Source of the DNA: Lysinibacillus odysseyi 34hs-1 = NBRC 100172
Lineage (GTDB): Bacteria > Bacillota > Bacilli > Bacillales_A > Planococcaceae
DNA: 64,000 nt
Direction of reading: 5' to 3'
Assembly: GCF_001591965.1 (NCBI RefSeq)
Contig: NZ_BCVX01000005.1
Coordinates: 186,001 to 250,000, forward strand
The translations under genes and the position numbers were made by a program. The notes beneath the pieces are model-generated. The model ran no database searches, was not told the origin of the DNA, and worked only from the letters and a program-made list of their open reading frames with translations. Positions 1 through 7,872 of the stretch are shown here, one piece after another. The first letter of the stretch is position 1, and every line of letters starts with the position of its first letter.

Positions 1-67
1 CCTCGATGATTTTCCAAATATTTTGCGAACGTGCCTGCATCTTGCTAATTTCGATTGAATTACTCAT
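1..67 (-). CDS. 5' end of an unidentified gene in the hpa-like operon (truncated by window edge)
   Basis: Only the first 22 codons are in the window; the frame stays open to the edge and reads MSNSIEISKMQARSQNIWKI. A good ribosome binding site (GGGAGG) sits 7 bases before the ATG. The gene begins 16 bases after the stop of the IclR regulator, so it is probably the fourth gene of the same minus-strand operon as the flavin monooxygenase pair and may act in the same aromatic degradation route. The visible residues are too few to name a family. Confidence 0.6.
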   Translation of the reverse strand, partial: MSNSIEISKMQARSQNIWKIIE

Positions 68-83
68 CGTAATACCTCCCAGT

Positions 84-839
84 TTAATAATTAATGGTAA
101 TATATCCAATCTCACGCGATACATTTTGTGCCGACCGGATTACTTCATTTAAAATACTCTGGTAGTTGCTGCCCTTGAAATAATTTACGTCGCTCACAAA
201 ATTGAGGGCAGCTACAACTTGACCATTGTAGCTTTTAATTGGCGCTGCAATACCGAACGTATCCGTCTCATTTTCGCAATTACTTATGGCATAGCCCTGC
301 TGGCGGATAATTAATAACTCTTTTTTCAAGACATCCATGTCTGTAATTGTATTTTCCGTGTAGGCAGGCATCCCTTTTTGTGCCACGGCCGGCAAAAAGG
401 AAGGATTATAAGCAAGCAGCACTTTTCCAATGCTCGTTGCATGTGCTGGAAACCTTGTCATACCTATATAAGTCGGGATGACATCAGAATGCGGGGATAT
501 GGCCTTGAATATAAAGCGAACTTCCCCCTGATCGAACATACCTACATGTACACTCCCTTTAAAACGGTTCACCAGCTTTGCAACAATCGGAGCAACCTCG
601 GTATTGATATCCTGGTGATACATGACTTTGTTGCTCCACTCTAAAATTCGCCAGCCTAAACGGTATTTCCGGTCTCTATCCTGCATCAAAATATTTTCTT
701 TGCACATCGTTTTCAAGAAATGATGCACCGAGCTAATAGGAATATTTAATTTTTCTGCAATTTGTTTATTGGACAAAGATGATTCACCCGCAGAAAATAA
801 ATCAATTATTTGTGCCATTTTACTAACAGAAGAAATCAT
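84..839 (-). CDS. IclR-family transcriptional regulator of the flavin monooxygenase operon
   Basis: The 251-residue length is normal for IclR regulators. An N-terminal winged helix-turn-helix (about residues 8-60, containing SNKQIAEKLNIPISSVHHFL) is followed by an effector-binding domain in which the late DTFGIAAPI stretch is typical of the family. The gene follows the oxygenase gene after 24 bases and has an AGGT-type ribosome binding site, so it is probably cotranscribed and may regulate its own operon. The ligand is unknown; an aromatic acid related to hydroxyphenylacetate is a reasonable guess. A palindrome upstream of the first operon gene (2901-2917) is the obvious candidate operator. 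Confidence 0.9.
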   Translation of the reverse strand: MISSVSKMAQIIDLFSAGESSLSNKQIAEKLNIPISSVHHFLKTMCKENILMQDRDRKYRLGWRILEWSNKVMYHQDINTEVAPIVAKLVNRFKGSVHVGMFDQGEVRFIFKAISPHSDVIPTYIGMTRFPAHATSIGKVLLAYNPSFLPAVAQKGMPAYTENTITDMDVLKKELLIIRQQGYAISNCENETDTFGIAAPIKSYNGQVVAALNFVSDVNYFKGSNYQSILNEVIRSAQNVSREIGYITINY

Positions 840-863
840 TCCTATTACCTCCGTATATGTTTT

Positions 864-2342
864 TTAGTTTGTTTGGGGCTCTTTTAAACAGTTTTCTTTC
901 GCCAAAATTGAATTCACAAGATCAAAATTATGCTGCTTTTTGAATTTATTGTAGAAGATTGCACGTTTTCTGATTGGGTCGCCTGTATAATAGCGTTCAT
1001 ATTGTAATGCACGCATACCGAATGCTTCACCGCACAAATCCCAGGCGAGTTTGAAAATTTTCATACGCAGCTCTGCATCAACTCCCTCACGTCCTCCATA
1101 ATGGCGGTCAATACTCGGACGCAGCTCAGGATTTAGGAAGTCCGCTTCTGTCGGCATCATCAATAATCCGCCCGCCCCGATTGTCTGCATCACTTCCACT
1201 GCACGCGGATACATTTCCGGCATCATACCGCGAATTGTTTCTAATGCATCGGGATTTAAACGTGCCTCTCCCCGCTCCGTCATTGTATATTCACGCTCTG
1301 CCGTTCGTAGCAGTGCCCGAATCACTTCTACCGATTGGACAAGCTCCCCTAAATCGCGCTGGACATTCAAGTACTGGTCAACACCTATGGAATCAGCTAC
1401 TTTACAAGCAACCTCCACTGCAAATGCGAGTTTAATATAACCACGTACACTTGATTGGTGTGCCGGCTGCTCTGCAATACCTGTCATCGGATAGAGTAAA
1501 TTTGCTGCTTCCACATTGTTATATAAGAACACTTTATCCCAAGGAACAACGACATCTTCAAATATAAGCAGTGCATCCATTTCTTCATAACGTGATGCTA
1601 ATGGATGATCAAATGTGGAACGTGTGCCATCCTGCACAGGCTCTCGGCAAATAATTTTCAGCCCTTTTGTATCGATCGGAATCGCAAAAGCGAGTGCATA
1701 TCTTTCATCACCAGGTGCAAAGCCAGGGAAGGAATAGATAATCACTTCATCTGTCAGTGCTGCTAGTGTAGCAAGCATTTTTGCCCCTCGTACTACAAGT
1801 CCTTCAGGACGTTCCTCTACTGCACCTAAGTGTGTAAATTTGTCTGATTGTTCATGGGATGTTTTACTACGGTCGTTTTGAGGATTTACAATAGCGTGGG
1901 TTAAAAATAAATCATTATCACGCAGATGCCTGTAATAGCTTTCGATATTTGCTGCCCAGTCTTTATTGTATTTACTTAAAAACCAAGAATTTTGTGCAAG
2001 GGATGTTACCACTGTATTTAAAAAGTCCGGTGTGCGTCCCATCAAACCATATGTTTGACGTGCTACTACCTCAAATGCTTTGCTGCGCTTCATAATATCT
2101 TCGTATGAGCGGGGCGGTAAAAAAGAGGCAGCCATACGTTCGCCGGTTTCTTCGCAAATAACGGTTAAATCTTCCTGATAGGCCGGGTCATGCTGCATAT
2201 CATATAATCTAGCAATTTCCAAGATTGGTTGTTGAAAATAGGGTTCATCGAAAATGCTTTCGACTAACTTACCATTAAGCCAAACTTCCGGCTTTCTCGA
2301 TTTTAGTGCCTCGATATATTGATCTCCTGTGCGAATTCCCAT
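864..2342 (-). CDS. hpaB: 4-hydroxyphenylacetate 3-monooxygenase-type oxygenase component (HpaB family)
   Basis: At 492 residues this matches the large, FADH2-using oxygenase of two-component aromatic hydroxylases. Family signatures include [10 protein letters not shown] at the N-terminus, the [13 protein letters not shown] segment near residue 155, and a C-terminal [20 protein letters not shown] stretch near residue 425. Established members ortho-hydroxylate phenols such as 4-hydroxyphenylacetate using reduced flavin supplied by a separate reductase, here the gene three bases upstream. Related subfamilies attack phenol or chlorophenols, so the substrate is inferred, not shown. The protein is soluble, with no signal peptide. 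The start has GGAGTG 7 bases upstream. Confidence 0.88.
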   Translation of the reverse strand: MGIRTGDQYIEALKSRKPEVWLNGKLVESIFDEPYFQQPILEIARLYDMQHDPAYQEDLTVICEETGERMAASFLPPRSYEDIMKRSKAFEVVARQTYGLMGRTPDFLNTVVTSLAQNSWFLSKYNKDWAANIESYYRHLRDNDLFLTHAIVNPQNDRSKTSHEQSDKFTHLGAVEERPEGLVVRGAKMLATLAALTDEVIIYSFPGFAPGDERYALAFAIPIDTKGLKIICREPVQDGTRSTFDHPLASRYEEMDALLIFEDVVVPWDKVFLYNNVEAANLLYPMTGIAEQPAHQSSVRGYIKLAFAVEVACKVADSIGVDQYLNVQRDLGELVQSVEVIRALLRTAEREYTMTERGEARLNPDALETIRGMMPEMYPRAVEVMQTIGAGGLLMMPTEADFLNPELRPSIDRHYGGREGVDAELRMKIFKLAWDLCGEAFGMRALQYERYYTGDPIRKRAIFYNKFKKQHNFDLVNSILAKENCLKEPQTN

Positions 2343-2345
2343 ATG

Positions 2346-2834
2346 CTACACTCCTTTTATAGCTGCAAGATTTACATAGTTCTTTGTGGAGCCCATTTTC
2401 CCCTCGAAGAAGGTTAAAGAATCAGTATCCTGGCGATCGAACTCTGTAATCTCGCCTATAAATAGAACATGATCTCCGGCATCATACGTTTGCCAAGGTT
2501 TACATTTGAAATAGGCTCCTGCCCCTTGAATGACAGGGGAATCGCCTTCCCTATTCCACTCAATATTCAGCCCTTCTTGCTGCCGTCCCGCAAACTGCCA
2601 GGCGATGGCTTCTTGATCTGCAGTCAGGACATTGATGGTGAAATTTTTATTTTGCATTTGCGTATAGGAATTAGTTGTCTTATCGATTGAGACAAGTACA
2701 AGCGGCGGGTCCAGGGAAACAGATGTAAAAGAGTTTACCGTAATTCCGTTAATATCCTCTTCATCGAACCACGTAACAACAGTTACACCTGTTGGAAACT
2801 TCCCAAAGGCTTGCCTTAGTAATTTACTATCCAT
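2346..2834 (-). CDS. hpaC: Flavin reductase component of the two-component monooxygenase (HpaC-like)
   Basis: This is a 162-residue flavin reductase-like (FMN-binding split barrel) protein. The N-terminal LRQAFGKFPTGVTVVT, the central NSFTSVSLDPPLVLVSI and the GDHVLFIGEITEFDR motif near residue 125 are hallmarks of HpaC/ActVB-type NAD(P)H:flavin reductases. It would supply free reduced flavin to the HpaB-type oxygenase encoded immediately downstream, three bases away. It is the first gene of the minus-strand operon and has a strong GGAGG site. FMN versus FAD and NADH versus NADPH preference cannot be read from the sequence. Confidence 0.88.
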   Translation of the reverse strand: MDSKLLRQAFGKFPTGVTVVTWFDEEDINGITVNSFTSVSLDPPLVLVSIDKTTNSYTQMQNKNFTINVLTADQEAIAWQFAGRQQEGLNIEWNREGDSPVIQGAGAYFKCKPWQTYDAGDHVLFIGEITEFDRQDTDSLTFFEGKMGSTKNYVNLAAIKGV

Positions 2835-2900
2835 ACAAATACCTCCTTCCTTCTTATTACTCGCATAATATCATTCTGCTCTTTTTCCGTAACCGTCGAA

Positions 2901-2917
2901 ATTTCACAATGTGAAAT
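2901..2917. promoter_or_regulatory. Palindrome upstream of the monooxygenase operon, candidate IclR operator
   Basis: The sequence ATTTCACA-A-TGTGAAAT is a perfect inverted repeat with 8-base arms, 67 bases before the reductase start codon. IclR-family proteins bind short palindromes near their target promoters, and the operon carries its own iclR gene. Assignment to that regulator is inference. The rest of 2835-3312 holds a cre-like site and two terminators and no gene that I can support. Confidence 0.55.
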
Positions 2918-2956
2918 CTGCCTATTTTTTCTCAATTTTAACATTAAAATTCTGTT

Positions 2957-2970
2957 TGTAATCGCTTACT
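2957..2970. promoter_or_regulatory. cre-like site (CcpA) upstream of the monooxygenase operon
   Basis: TGTAATCGCTTACT differs from the classic cre consensus (TGWAANCGNTNWCA) only at the last position or so. It lies about 125 bases upstream of the first operon gene, so catabolite repression of aromatic degradation is plausible. Confidence 0.35.
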
Positions 2971-3152
2971 TATTGTTTTCTGTATATTCTGTCTTATATT
3001 ACTTTGCTATATATTATTATTTTCTCAACCGTTTTTCCTATCATGCACAATGTCCTTTGCTTAAACACGCATCTCTGTTTCCATACATAAAAAACCTCTA
3101 AACAGTGCATTTCAAAGATCGGCTATCACTCTAAATATGTCTCTTTTTGGGG

Positions 3153-3197
3153 ATAAAAAAAGGATATTGACCTGGAGCTCAACTCCTGATCAATATC
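3153..3197 (-). terminator. Intrinsic terminator, second stem downstream of the GntP permease gene
   Basis: On the minus strand an 8-base arm GATATTGA...TCAATATC encloses an inner GGAG/CTCC pairing and is followed by a run of seven T. It lies beyond the terminator at 3251-3286 and would back it up, insulating the monooxygenase operon. Confidence 0.7.
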
Positions 3198-3250
3198 TCC
3201 GGCTTTTATGGATTAGTAATAAAACACTTTGACATCCTACTTTGCCTAAA

Positions 3251-3286
3251 TAAAAAGCATACCGCCCCGTTCTGCAGGTATGCTTT
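3251..3286 (-). terminator. Intrinsic terminator of the glycerate kinase-GntP operon
   Basis: A 10-base perfect stem AAAGCATACC/GGTATGCTTT with a 13-base loop lies just after the permease stop codon. On the minus strand it is followed by a T-rich stretch. Confidence 0.75.
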
Positions 3287-3312
3287 CTTATCTTATCTAT
3301 TAATCTCCTGCC

Positions 3313-4659
3313 CTATACAAACAATACCCATAAAATCATTGAAACAGCAATTGTTGTTACCCCTTGAAGCAATGTCGCCATTGTCTGTGCTTTGTAGGCT
3401 TGCGTTACTTCCATGCCGCTGTACTGTGTCACGACCCAGAAGAAGCTGTCGTTGACGTGAGAGACAGTCATGGCTCCAGCACCGATAGCCATCACGACTA
3501 ACGCCAATGGGAATGCCCCTTCAATTCCAGCAGTAACGAGCATTGGTGCGACTAATGTCGATGTAATAACAAGTGCTGTTGTGGAAGAGCCCTGTGCCGT
3601 TTTCAGTGCAGCTGCAATCAGGAATGGCACAAGCAGGAACAGTGAACCTTGTGCCAATGAGCCAAGATCCATTTGCTGCAACATGTCACCTACACCTGTT
3701 TCTTTAATTACCGTACCGAATGAACCACCGGCTGCCGTAATTAACAGAATCGGTGCTGCATCCTTTAAGCTATCGCCAATCCAGCCCGTTAACGTTTCTT
3801 CATTTAGATTCGGCAGTAATGGGAACGCGGCAAATACACCTAACAGCAGAGCCACGATCGGGCTTCCGATGAAACGTAAAATCATATTAAATGTAGATTC
3901 CGGATCACCTACTAATGCTGCAATCGAACCGATACCGATTAATACGATCGGCAGGATAATCGGGAAAAATGATTTGAATGTTGAAGGCATTTCACCGAAG
4001 GATTTAATGACTTCCTCATAATCCATTGCCTCTTCTTTATCTAACGGTACTTCGATTTTTGTCGCTACCTTTACAGCCCATAAATATCCGACAAATGTCG
4101 CCGGAATCGCCACAAGCAGTCCGACTAAAATCACCGTCCCTAAGTAATCAGCAGCACCAATATTGCCGGCTGCTGCAATCGGCCCCGGTGTCGGCGGCAC
4201 AAGTACATGTGTTGCATATAAGCCTGTTGCAAGTGCTACACCCATAGATGCAACTGTTACTTTCGCGCGTTTTGCCAGTGATTTCTGCAAGCTTGATAGA
4301 ATGATAAATCCAGAGTCACAAAACACAGGAATCGATACAATATAGCCGATAATGGACATTGCTAATTGCGGACGCTTTGGCCCAACAATTCGGAGAACTA
4401 CCTCCGCCATACGGTATGCCGCGCCGGAGCGCTCCAAAATGACGCCGATCATTGTTCCAGCTACAATGACAATCCCGATGCTCGTCATTAAGCTGCCAAA
4501 ACCGGTATTAATGTTCGTAACGACATCCAGTAATGGCATGCCGCTCGCAATTCCGACAAAGAACGAACTAATAATGAGTGCTAAAAATGGATGGAGCTTT
4601 AATTTGGCCGTAGCGAGTACGACAAATAACACCCCTATTAAAATGATGAAAAATAACAT
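3313..4659 (-). CDS. GntP-family gluconate/organic acid:H+ symporter, probable glycerate permease
   Basis: This 448-residue polytopic membrane protein has about a dozen hydrophobic segments. The GntP signature is clear: FIILSSLQKSLAKRAKV near residue 120, ATGLYATHVLVPPTPGPIAAAG near 145-165, and the C-terminal MTVSHVNDSFFWVVTQYSGM. GntP proteins import gluconate, fructuronate, glycerate or related acids by proton symport. The gene lies 13 bases downstream of glycerate kinase and close to a CdaR regulator, so glycerate or a sugar diacid is the likely substrate. It ends at tandem terminators. Confidence 0.88.
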   Translation of the reverse strand: MLFFIILIGVLFVVLATAKLKLHPFLALIISSFFVGIASGMPLLDVVTNINTGFGSLMTSIGIVIVAGTMIGVILERSGAAYRMAEVVLRIVGPKRPQLAMSIIGYIVSIPVFCDSGFIILSSLQKSLAKRAKVTVASMGVALATGLYATHVLVPPTPGPIAAAGNIGAADYLGTVILVGLLVAIPATFVGYLWAVKVATKIEVPLDKEEAMDYEEVIKSFGEMPSTFKSFFPIILPIVLIGIGSIAALVGDPESTFNMILRFIGSPIVALLLGVFAAFPLLPNLNEETLTGWIGDSLKDAAPILLITAAGGSFGTVIKETGVGDMLQQMDLGSLAQGSLFLLVPFLIAAALKTAQGSSTTALVITSTLVAPMLVTAGIEGAFPLALVVMAIGAGAMTVSHVNDSFFWVVTQYSGMEVTQAYKAQTMATLLQGVTTIAVSMILWVLFV

Positions 4660-4672
4660 TCCTTTCTCCCCC

Positions 4673-5800
4673 TTAACCGATTAAATGTTGAAACGTTTCA
4701 TATGCCCGCTGAGACAGGCAGCGGGCTGCTTCCTTCATCGCCATGTCATTAGAGACAGACTCATTAACTACTGACACCGTCTGTTGAAAGTGCGGTGCTA
4801 ATAATTCTCTATCTTGCTTCTCAATACAACCCGAAAGCAATAAGACCGGTATATTAAACTGTTTGGCACAATGCAGAACGCCCATTGGTGCTTTCCCGTG
4901 TAGTGTCTGGCGATCTGACTTCCCTTCACCTGTTACAATATAATCCGCACCTTGGATTTTCTCGCAAAACTTCATAACATCGAGTACTAATTGAATGCCC
5001 TGATGAAACTTTCCGTTAAGGAATGCGATTAACGCGCCCCCCATGCCACCTGCTGCCCCGGCACCTTGATAGTCATGCAGCCGGGTTCCTTTTTCTGCTT
5101 CTACAATATTGGCCCAATGTGTCAATGCCTCATCAAAATAATCCATTTCCTCAGGCTTCACACCTTTTTGTGGGCCAAATACTGCTGTCGCACCATTTTC
5201 ACCAACTAGTGGATTATTTACATCACAGGCAATGGCAATAGTCGTATCATGCAGTCTTGTATCCCAAGTTGAAAAATCCAGGCTTTTTACTTCATATAAG
5301 CCATCGATCGTTTTTTGTACGTCACGTCCATACTCATCTACTAAACGCAGGCCGAGTGCCCGCAACATCCCCACGCCGGCATCATTTGTAGCACTTCCGC
5401 CGATACAAACGATAAAGTCTCTAAAACCTTGGTCTAATGCTGCTTTAATGAGCTGCCCCGTACCAAAAGTCGAGGCAATCCGCGGATTGCGCTCATTGTT
5501 ATGCAACAGTGTAATACCTGATGCAGAGGCCATTTCAATAACACAAGTCGATTGATTGCCAAGCACGCCAAACGAAGCTTCTATTTCACGCCCTAGAGGA
5601 TCGAGTACCGTTGTTTGAACAAAGTGTCCATCTGTTGCAAGTACAAGGGCCTCCATTGTCCCCTCTCCGCCATCTGCAACAGGCAGTAAAACGGTTTCCG
5701 CTTCTGGATATGCTTGCTTAATTCCTTGTTCGATAGATTTTGCTGCTTCTAAAGCTGTTAATGTACCTTTAAAAGAGTCTGGACTTATGATGATTTTCAT
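4673..5800 (-). CDS. glxK: Glycerate kinase (GlxK/GarK family)
   Basis: This is a glycerate kinase of 375 residues, beginning MKIIISPDSFKGTLTALEAA, the standard N-terminus of the family. Also visible are PVADGGEGTM near residue 43, IGGSATNDAGVGML near 130, GAAGGMGGAL near 245 and the TGEGKSDRQTLHGKAP motif near 290. The enzyme phosphorylates D-glycerate, feeding glycerate into lower glycolysis. A longer frame exists upstream, but the ribosome binding site AAGGAG fits the ATG at 5800 with 7-base spacing. It is the first gene of a two-gene operon with the GntP permease, and a cre site precedes the start codon. Confidence 0.92.
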   Translation of the reverse strand: MKIIISPDSFKGTLTALEAAKSIEQGIKQAYPEAETVLLPVADGGEGTMEALVLATDGHFVQTTVLDPLGREIEASFGVLGNQSTCVIEMASASGITLLHNNERNPRIASTFGTGQLIKAALDQGFRDFIVCIGGSATNDAGVGMLRALGLRLVDEYGRDVQKTIDGLYEVKSLDFSTWDTRLHDTTIAIACDVNNPLVGENGATAVFGPQKGVKPEEMDYFDEALTHWANIVEAEKGTRLHDYQGAGAAGGMGGALIAFLNGKFHQGIQLVLDVMKFCEKIQGADYIVTGEGKSDRQTLHGKAPMGVLHCAKQFNIPVLLLSGCIEKQDRELLAPHFQQTVSVVNESVSNDMAMKEAARCLSQRAYETFQHLIG

Positions 5801-5816
5801 CCTCATTCTCCTTCCG

Positions 5817-5830
5817 ATTAAGCGCTTACA
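5817..5830 (-). promoter_or_regulatory. cre site between promoter and start of glycerate kinase
   Basis: TGTAAGCGCTTAAT on the minus strand matches the CcpA consensus TGWAAGCGNTTNCA at all but the last two positions. It lies between a TATAAT box (5834-5839 region) and the kinase start codon at 5800, a position where CcpA acts as a roadblock. Confidence 0.5.
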
Positions 5831-5839
5831 AATATTATA

Positions 5840-5869
5840 ATGACAGACTATTCGAAAAAGCATTATAAT
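5840..5869 (+). promoter_or_regulatory. Probable sigma-A promoter of the CdaR-type regulator
   Basis: A perfect TATAAT at 5864-5869 is preceded by ATGACA with 18 bases between. It lies 55 bases before the regulator's ATG. The divergent kinase promoter uses a second TATAAT a few bases away on the other strand, so both promoters share about 120 bases. Confidence 0.5.
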
Positions 5870-5924
5870 GGATGTACAAATTAACTGTATTAGTACAGAA
5901 TCATTTTTGTACGAGGTGTATAAA

Positions 5925-6980
5925 ATGTTATCTATTAAATTAGCAGAGGAAATCGTACATCAGACGATGATGCGGCTTCATCATAATATTAATGTAATCA
6001 GTACGGATGGTGTCATATTGGCCTCGGGGGATAAGGAGCGCATAGATTCTATTCACGAAGGCGCTATCCAAGTAGTAAAAACGGGCATGCCGTTGTTGAT
6101 AGATGATCCGCTTTCAAAGGATTTTTATCACTGTAAGCCCGGCATTAACCTGCCGATCAAGTTCCACGAAAAAATTATCGGGGTCATCGGGATTACAGGG
6201 AATCCACATGACCTGCAGGAAATCGCCAGCTTAGTGCAGCTGACGACAGAAATGATCGTGCACCAGGTGCTGACGGAAAGCAAAAGCGAATGGCAGCGGA
6301 AAAATGGGGATCTTATTTTTAAAGCATTAATTGATCATGCGCCTATCGACGAGGCATTCAAGGAACGAATTGAAAAGCTGTCGTTTCCGTTGGAGGGACC
6401 CTTTCAAATACTGCTCGTTAAGCAGCAAGGTGATGCTTCTGCGCTGCCCCTTCATTTGGAAAACATTCTTTATAGACAGCAAGCGCTATTCGGTCAGATT
6501 GATCTAGGTGAATATTACCTGTTTTTATGCGGGCGTTCTGTAAAGCATGCAAAAGAAACGATCCAGCAGCTGGTGAAGCTTCAGAAAAAGTTTGAGATTT
6601 CCATCGGTGTCGGACCAGTTGTAGATGAATTGGAGGTACTGCCCTATGCATTTAACGGAGCAAAAACAGCTCTTTCCTTCGGGCAAACGACTTATTTTGA
6701 GGATGTAGAGATATATACGCTGTTTAAAAACCGTAGCAGCGAGGAAGTGACGAGATTTCTTATGAAGATTCGCGGGCTGACAGATAAACTTACTGTAACC
6801 CTGCTGACATTTTTTGAATGCAATCTTCAGTTAAATATATGTGCGGAAAAACTCGGTATTCACCGCCATACCCTCACCTACCGCCTTAATAAAGTGTATA
6901 AGCTGACCGGCTACAACCCCCAGCATTTTGAGGACGCATTCGTACTAAAGCTGGCACTTATATTGGGGAAGCAGTGCTAA
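5925..6980 (+). CDS. cdaR: CdaR-family sugar diacid regulator, activator of glycerate/diacid utilisation
   Basis: This 351-residue regulator starts MLSIKLAEEIVHQTMMRLHH, the putative sugar diacid recognition domain (about residues 3-135). It ends in a PucR-type helix-turn-helix (ICAEKLGIHRHTLTYRLNKV, about residues 305-325). CdaR-type proteins activate glucarate, galactarate and glycerate genes in response to diacids or glycerate. It is divergent from glycerate kinase and the permease, the usual arrangement for regulator and target. An upstream in-frame ATG exists, but GAGGTG at 5913-5918 selects the ATG at 5925. Confidence 0.88.
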   Translation: MLSIKLAEEIVHQTMMRLHHNINVISTDGVILASGDKERIDSIHEGAIQVVKTGMPLLIDDPLSKDFYHCKPGINLPIKFHEKIIGVIGITGNPHDLQEIASLVQLTTEMIVHQVLTESKSEWQRKNGDLIFKALIDHAPIDEAFKERIEKLSFPLEGPFQILLVKQQGDASALPLHLENILYRQQALFGQIDLGEYYLFLCGRSVKHAKETIQQLVKLQKKFEISIGVGPVVDELEVLPYAFNGAKTALSFGQTTYFEDVEIYTLFKNRSSEEVTRFLMKIRGLTDKLTVTLLTFFECNLQLNICAEKLGIHRHTLTYRLNKVYKLTGYNPQHFEDAFVLKLALILGKQC

Positions 6981-7025
6981 GGTTATGGTATCTTCGTGCT
7001 GGTTATTACACGTGCATTCCATCGT

Positions 7026-7057
7026 AAAAGCCCATCCGGTAACCGGATGAGCTTTTT
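7026..7057. terminator. Bidirectional terminator between cdaR and the TetR gene
   Basis: The stem CATCCGG-TAA-CCGGATG is extended by AAAAGC/GCTTTT and flanked by A and T runs on both sides. It can end transcription of both converging genes. Confidence 0.8.
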
Positions 7058-7062
7058 TGCAT

Positions 7063-7743
7063 TTACTTCACCTGCTCCTTAATCACCTGCTCAACCCCGA
7101 GCAAAATGAGCTTCAAACCAAACTCAAACGCTCTGTCGGTCCCCATCACTTCAAACAGCCCGTTCGTGAACATTCTCCGGAATAATCCCGCATCTGTTTC
7201 CTTCATGGAGTCTAGGAGGCGAATCATTTCCTCTCCTGGAGGCGTTTCTTTATCCTTAAGGATAACAGAAATATTACGGTTATGTTGGTAATCATCTAGA
7301 ACGAAGTAATAGACATAGTTCACAAGCGTTGTAATCACTTGTATTTTCTGCTCTTGCTCAAGCGGTGTCGATTCAACACATAGCAGCATACGGTTGGTGA
7401 ACCGGATGATATCTGGTTCGTGAGGCAGTGTCATCATCATGATCTGCGTAGAGCATGGATATCGGCTGAGCACACTCCGTACCGTCACTGCAAGCTCCGT
7501 CAATTGCTCCTTCCAGTCCCCTTCAGATTGGAATTCCTCCAATATTACTTTCGATACCTGATTGGCCAGACGCTGGTAGAGATTTTGTTTGCTCTTGAAG
7601 TACCAATACAAAGAGGGAGCCTGAATCCCTAGTCTGTCGGCTAATCGTCTCATGCTGAATTTCTCGATGCCGCCTTCTCCAAGAAGTTCCCATGAGGCTT
7701 CTAAAATCTTATCCTCCGAAATCTGAGGCTGCTGTTTTTTCAT
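7063..7743 (-). CDS. TetR/AcrR-family repressor of the divergent MATE pump
   Basis: At 226 residues, it has an N-terminal TetR helix-turn-helix (about residues 12-58: LGEGGIEKFSMRRLADRLGI then PSLYWYFKSKQNLY) and a tetracycline repressor-like C-terminal domain with no close signature that I recognise. The start at 7743 is chosen because GGGGGAT lies 5 bases upstream; the frame extends 8 codons further. It is divergent from a MepA-like multidrug exporter, and three copies of a 13-bp palindromic motif lie in the shared intergenic region. A drug-responsive repressor of the pump and itself is the natural inference. Confidence 0.88.
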   Translation of the reverse strand: MKKQQPQISEDKILEASWELLGEGGIEKFSMRRLADRLGIQAPSLYWYFKSKQNLYQRLANQVSKVILEEFQSEGDWKEQLTELAVTVRSVLSRYPCSTQIMMMTLPHEPDIIRFTNRMLLCVESTPLEQEQKIQVITTLVNYVYYFVLDDYQHNRNISVILKDKETPPGEEMIRLLDSMKETDAGLFRRMFTNGLFEVMGTDRAFEFGLKLILLGVEQVIKEQVK

Positions 7744-7760
7744 TGGTATCCCCCATCCAT

Positions 7761-7842
7761 CTAACACTGTAAGTTTATGCTTTACAGACCCATAGGTTCA
7801 TGATAACATCTAACACTGTAAGATTCAAACTAACACTGTTAG
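7761..7842. promoter_or_regulatory. Triple 13-bp operator between tetR and the MATE gene
   Basis: Three copies occur at 7761-7773, 7810-7822 and 7830-7842. The third, CTAACA-C-TGTTAG, is a perfect palindrome; the other two read CTAACACTGTAAG, one arm position off. The last two are exactly 20 bp apart, which places them on the same DNA face. Binding by the adjacent TetR protein is inferred from position and symmetry. Confidence 0.75.
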
Positions 7843-7872
7843 GTATTTATTCAAAAGAAAGAAGTGATCCAC

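Noticed and set aside
3470-4021. 183-codon open frame on the plus strand inside the GntP gene
   Set aside because: It is the antisense shadow of a well-supported membrane protein gene, has low-complexity composition and no ribosome binding site.
4690-4704. TTGAAACGTTTCAT resembling a cre site
   Set aside because: It lies within the coding end of glycerate kinase, is one base short of the cre spacing, and the amino acids there fit the family.
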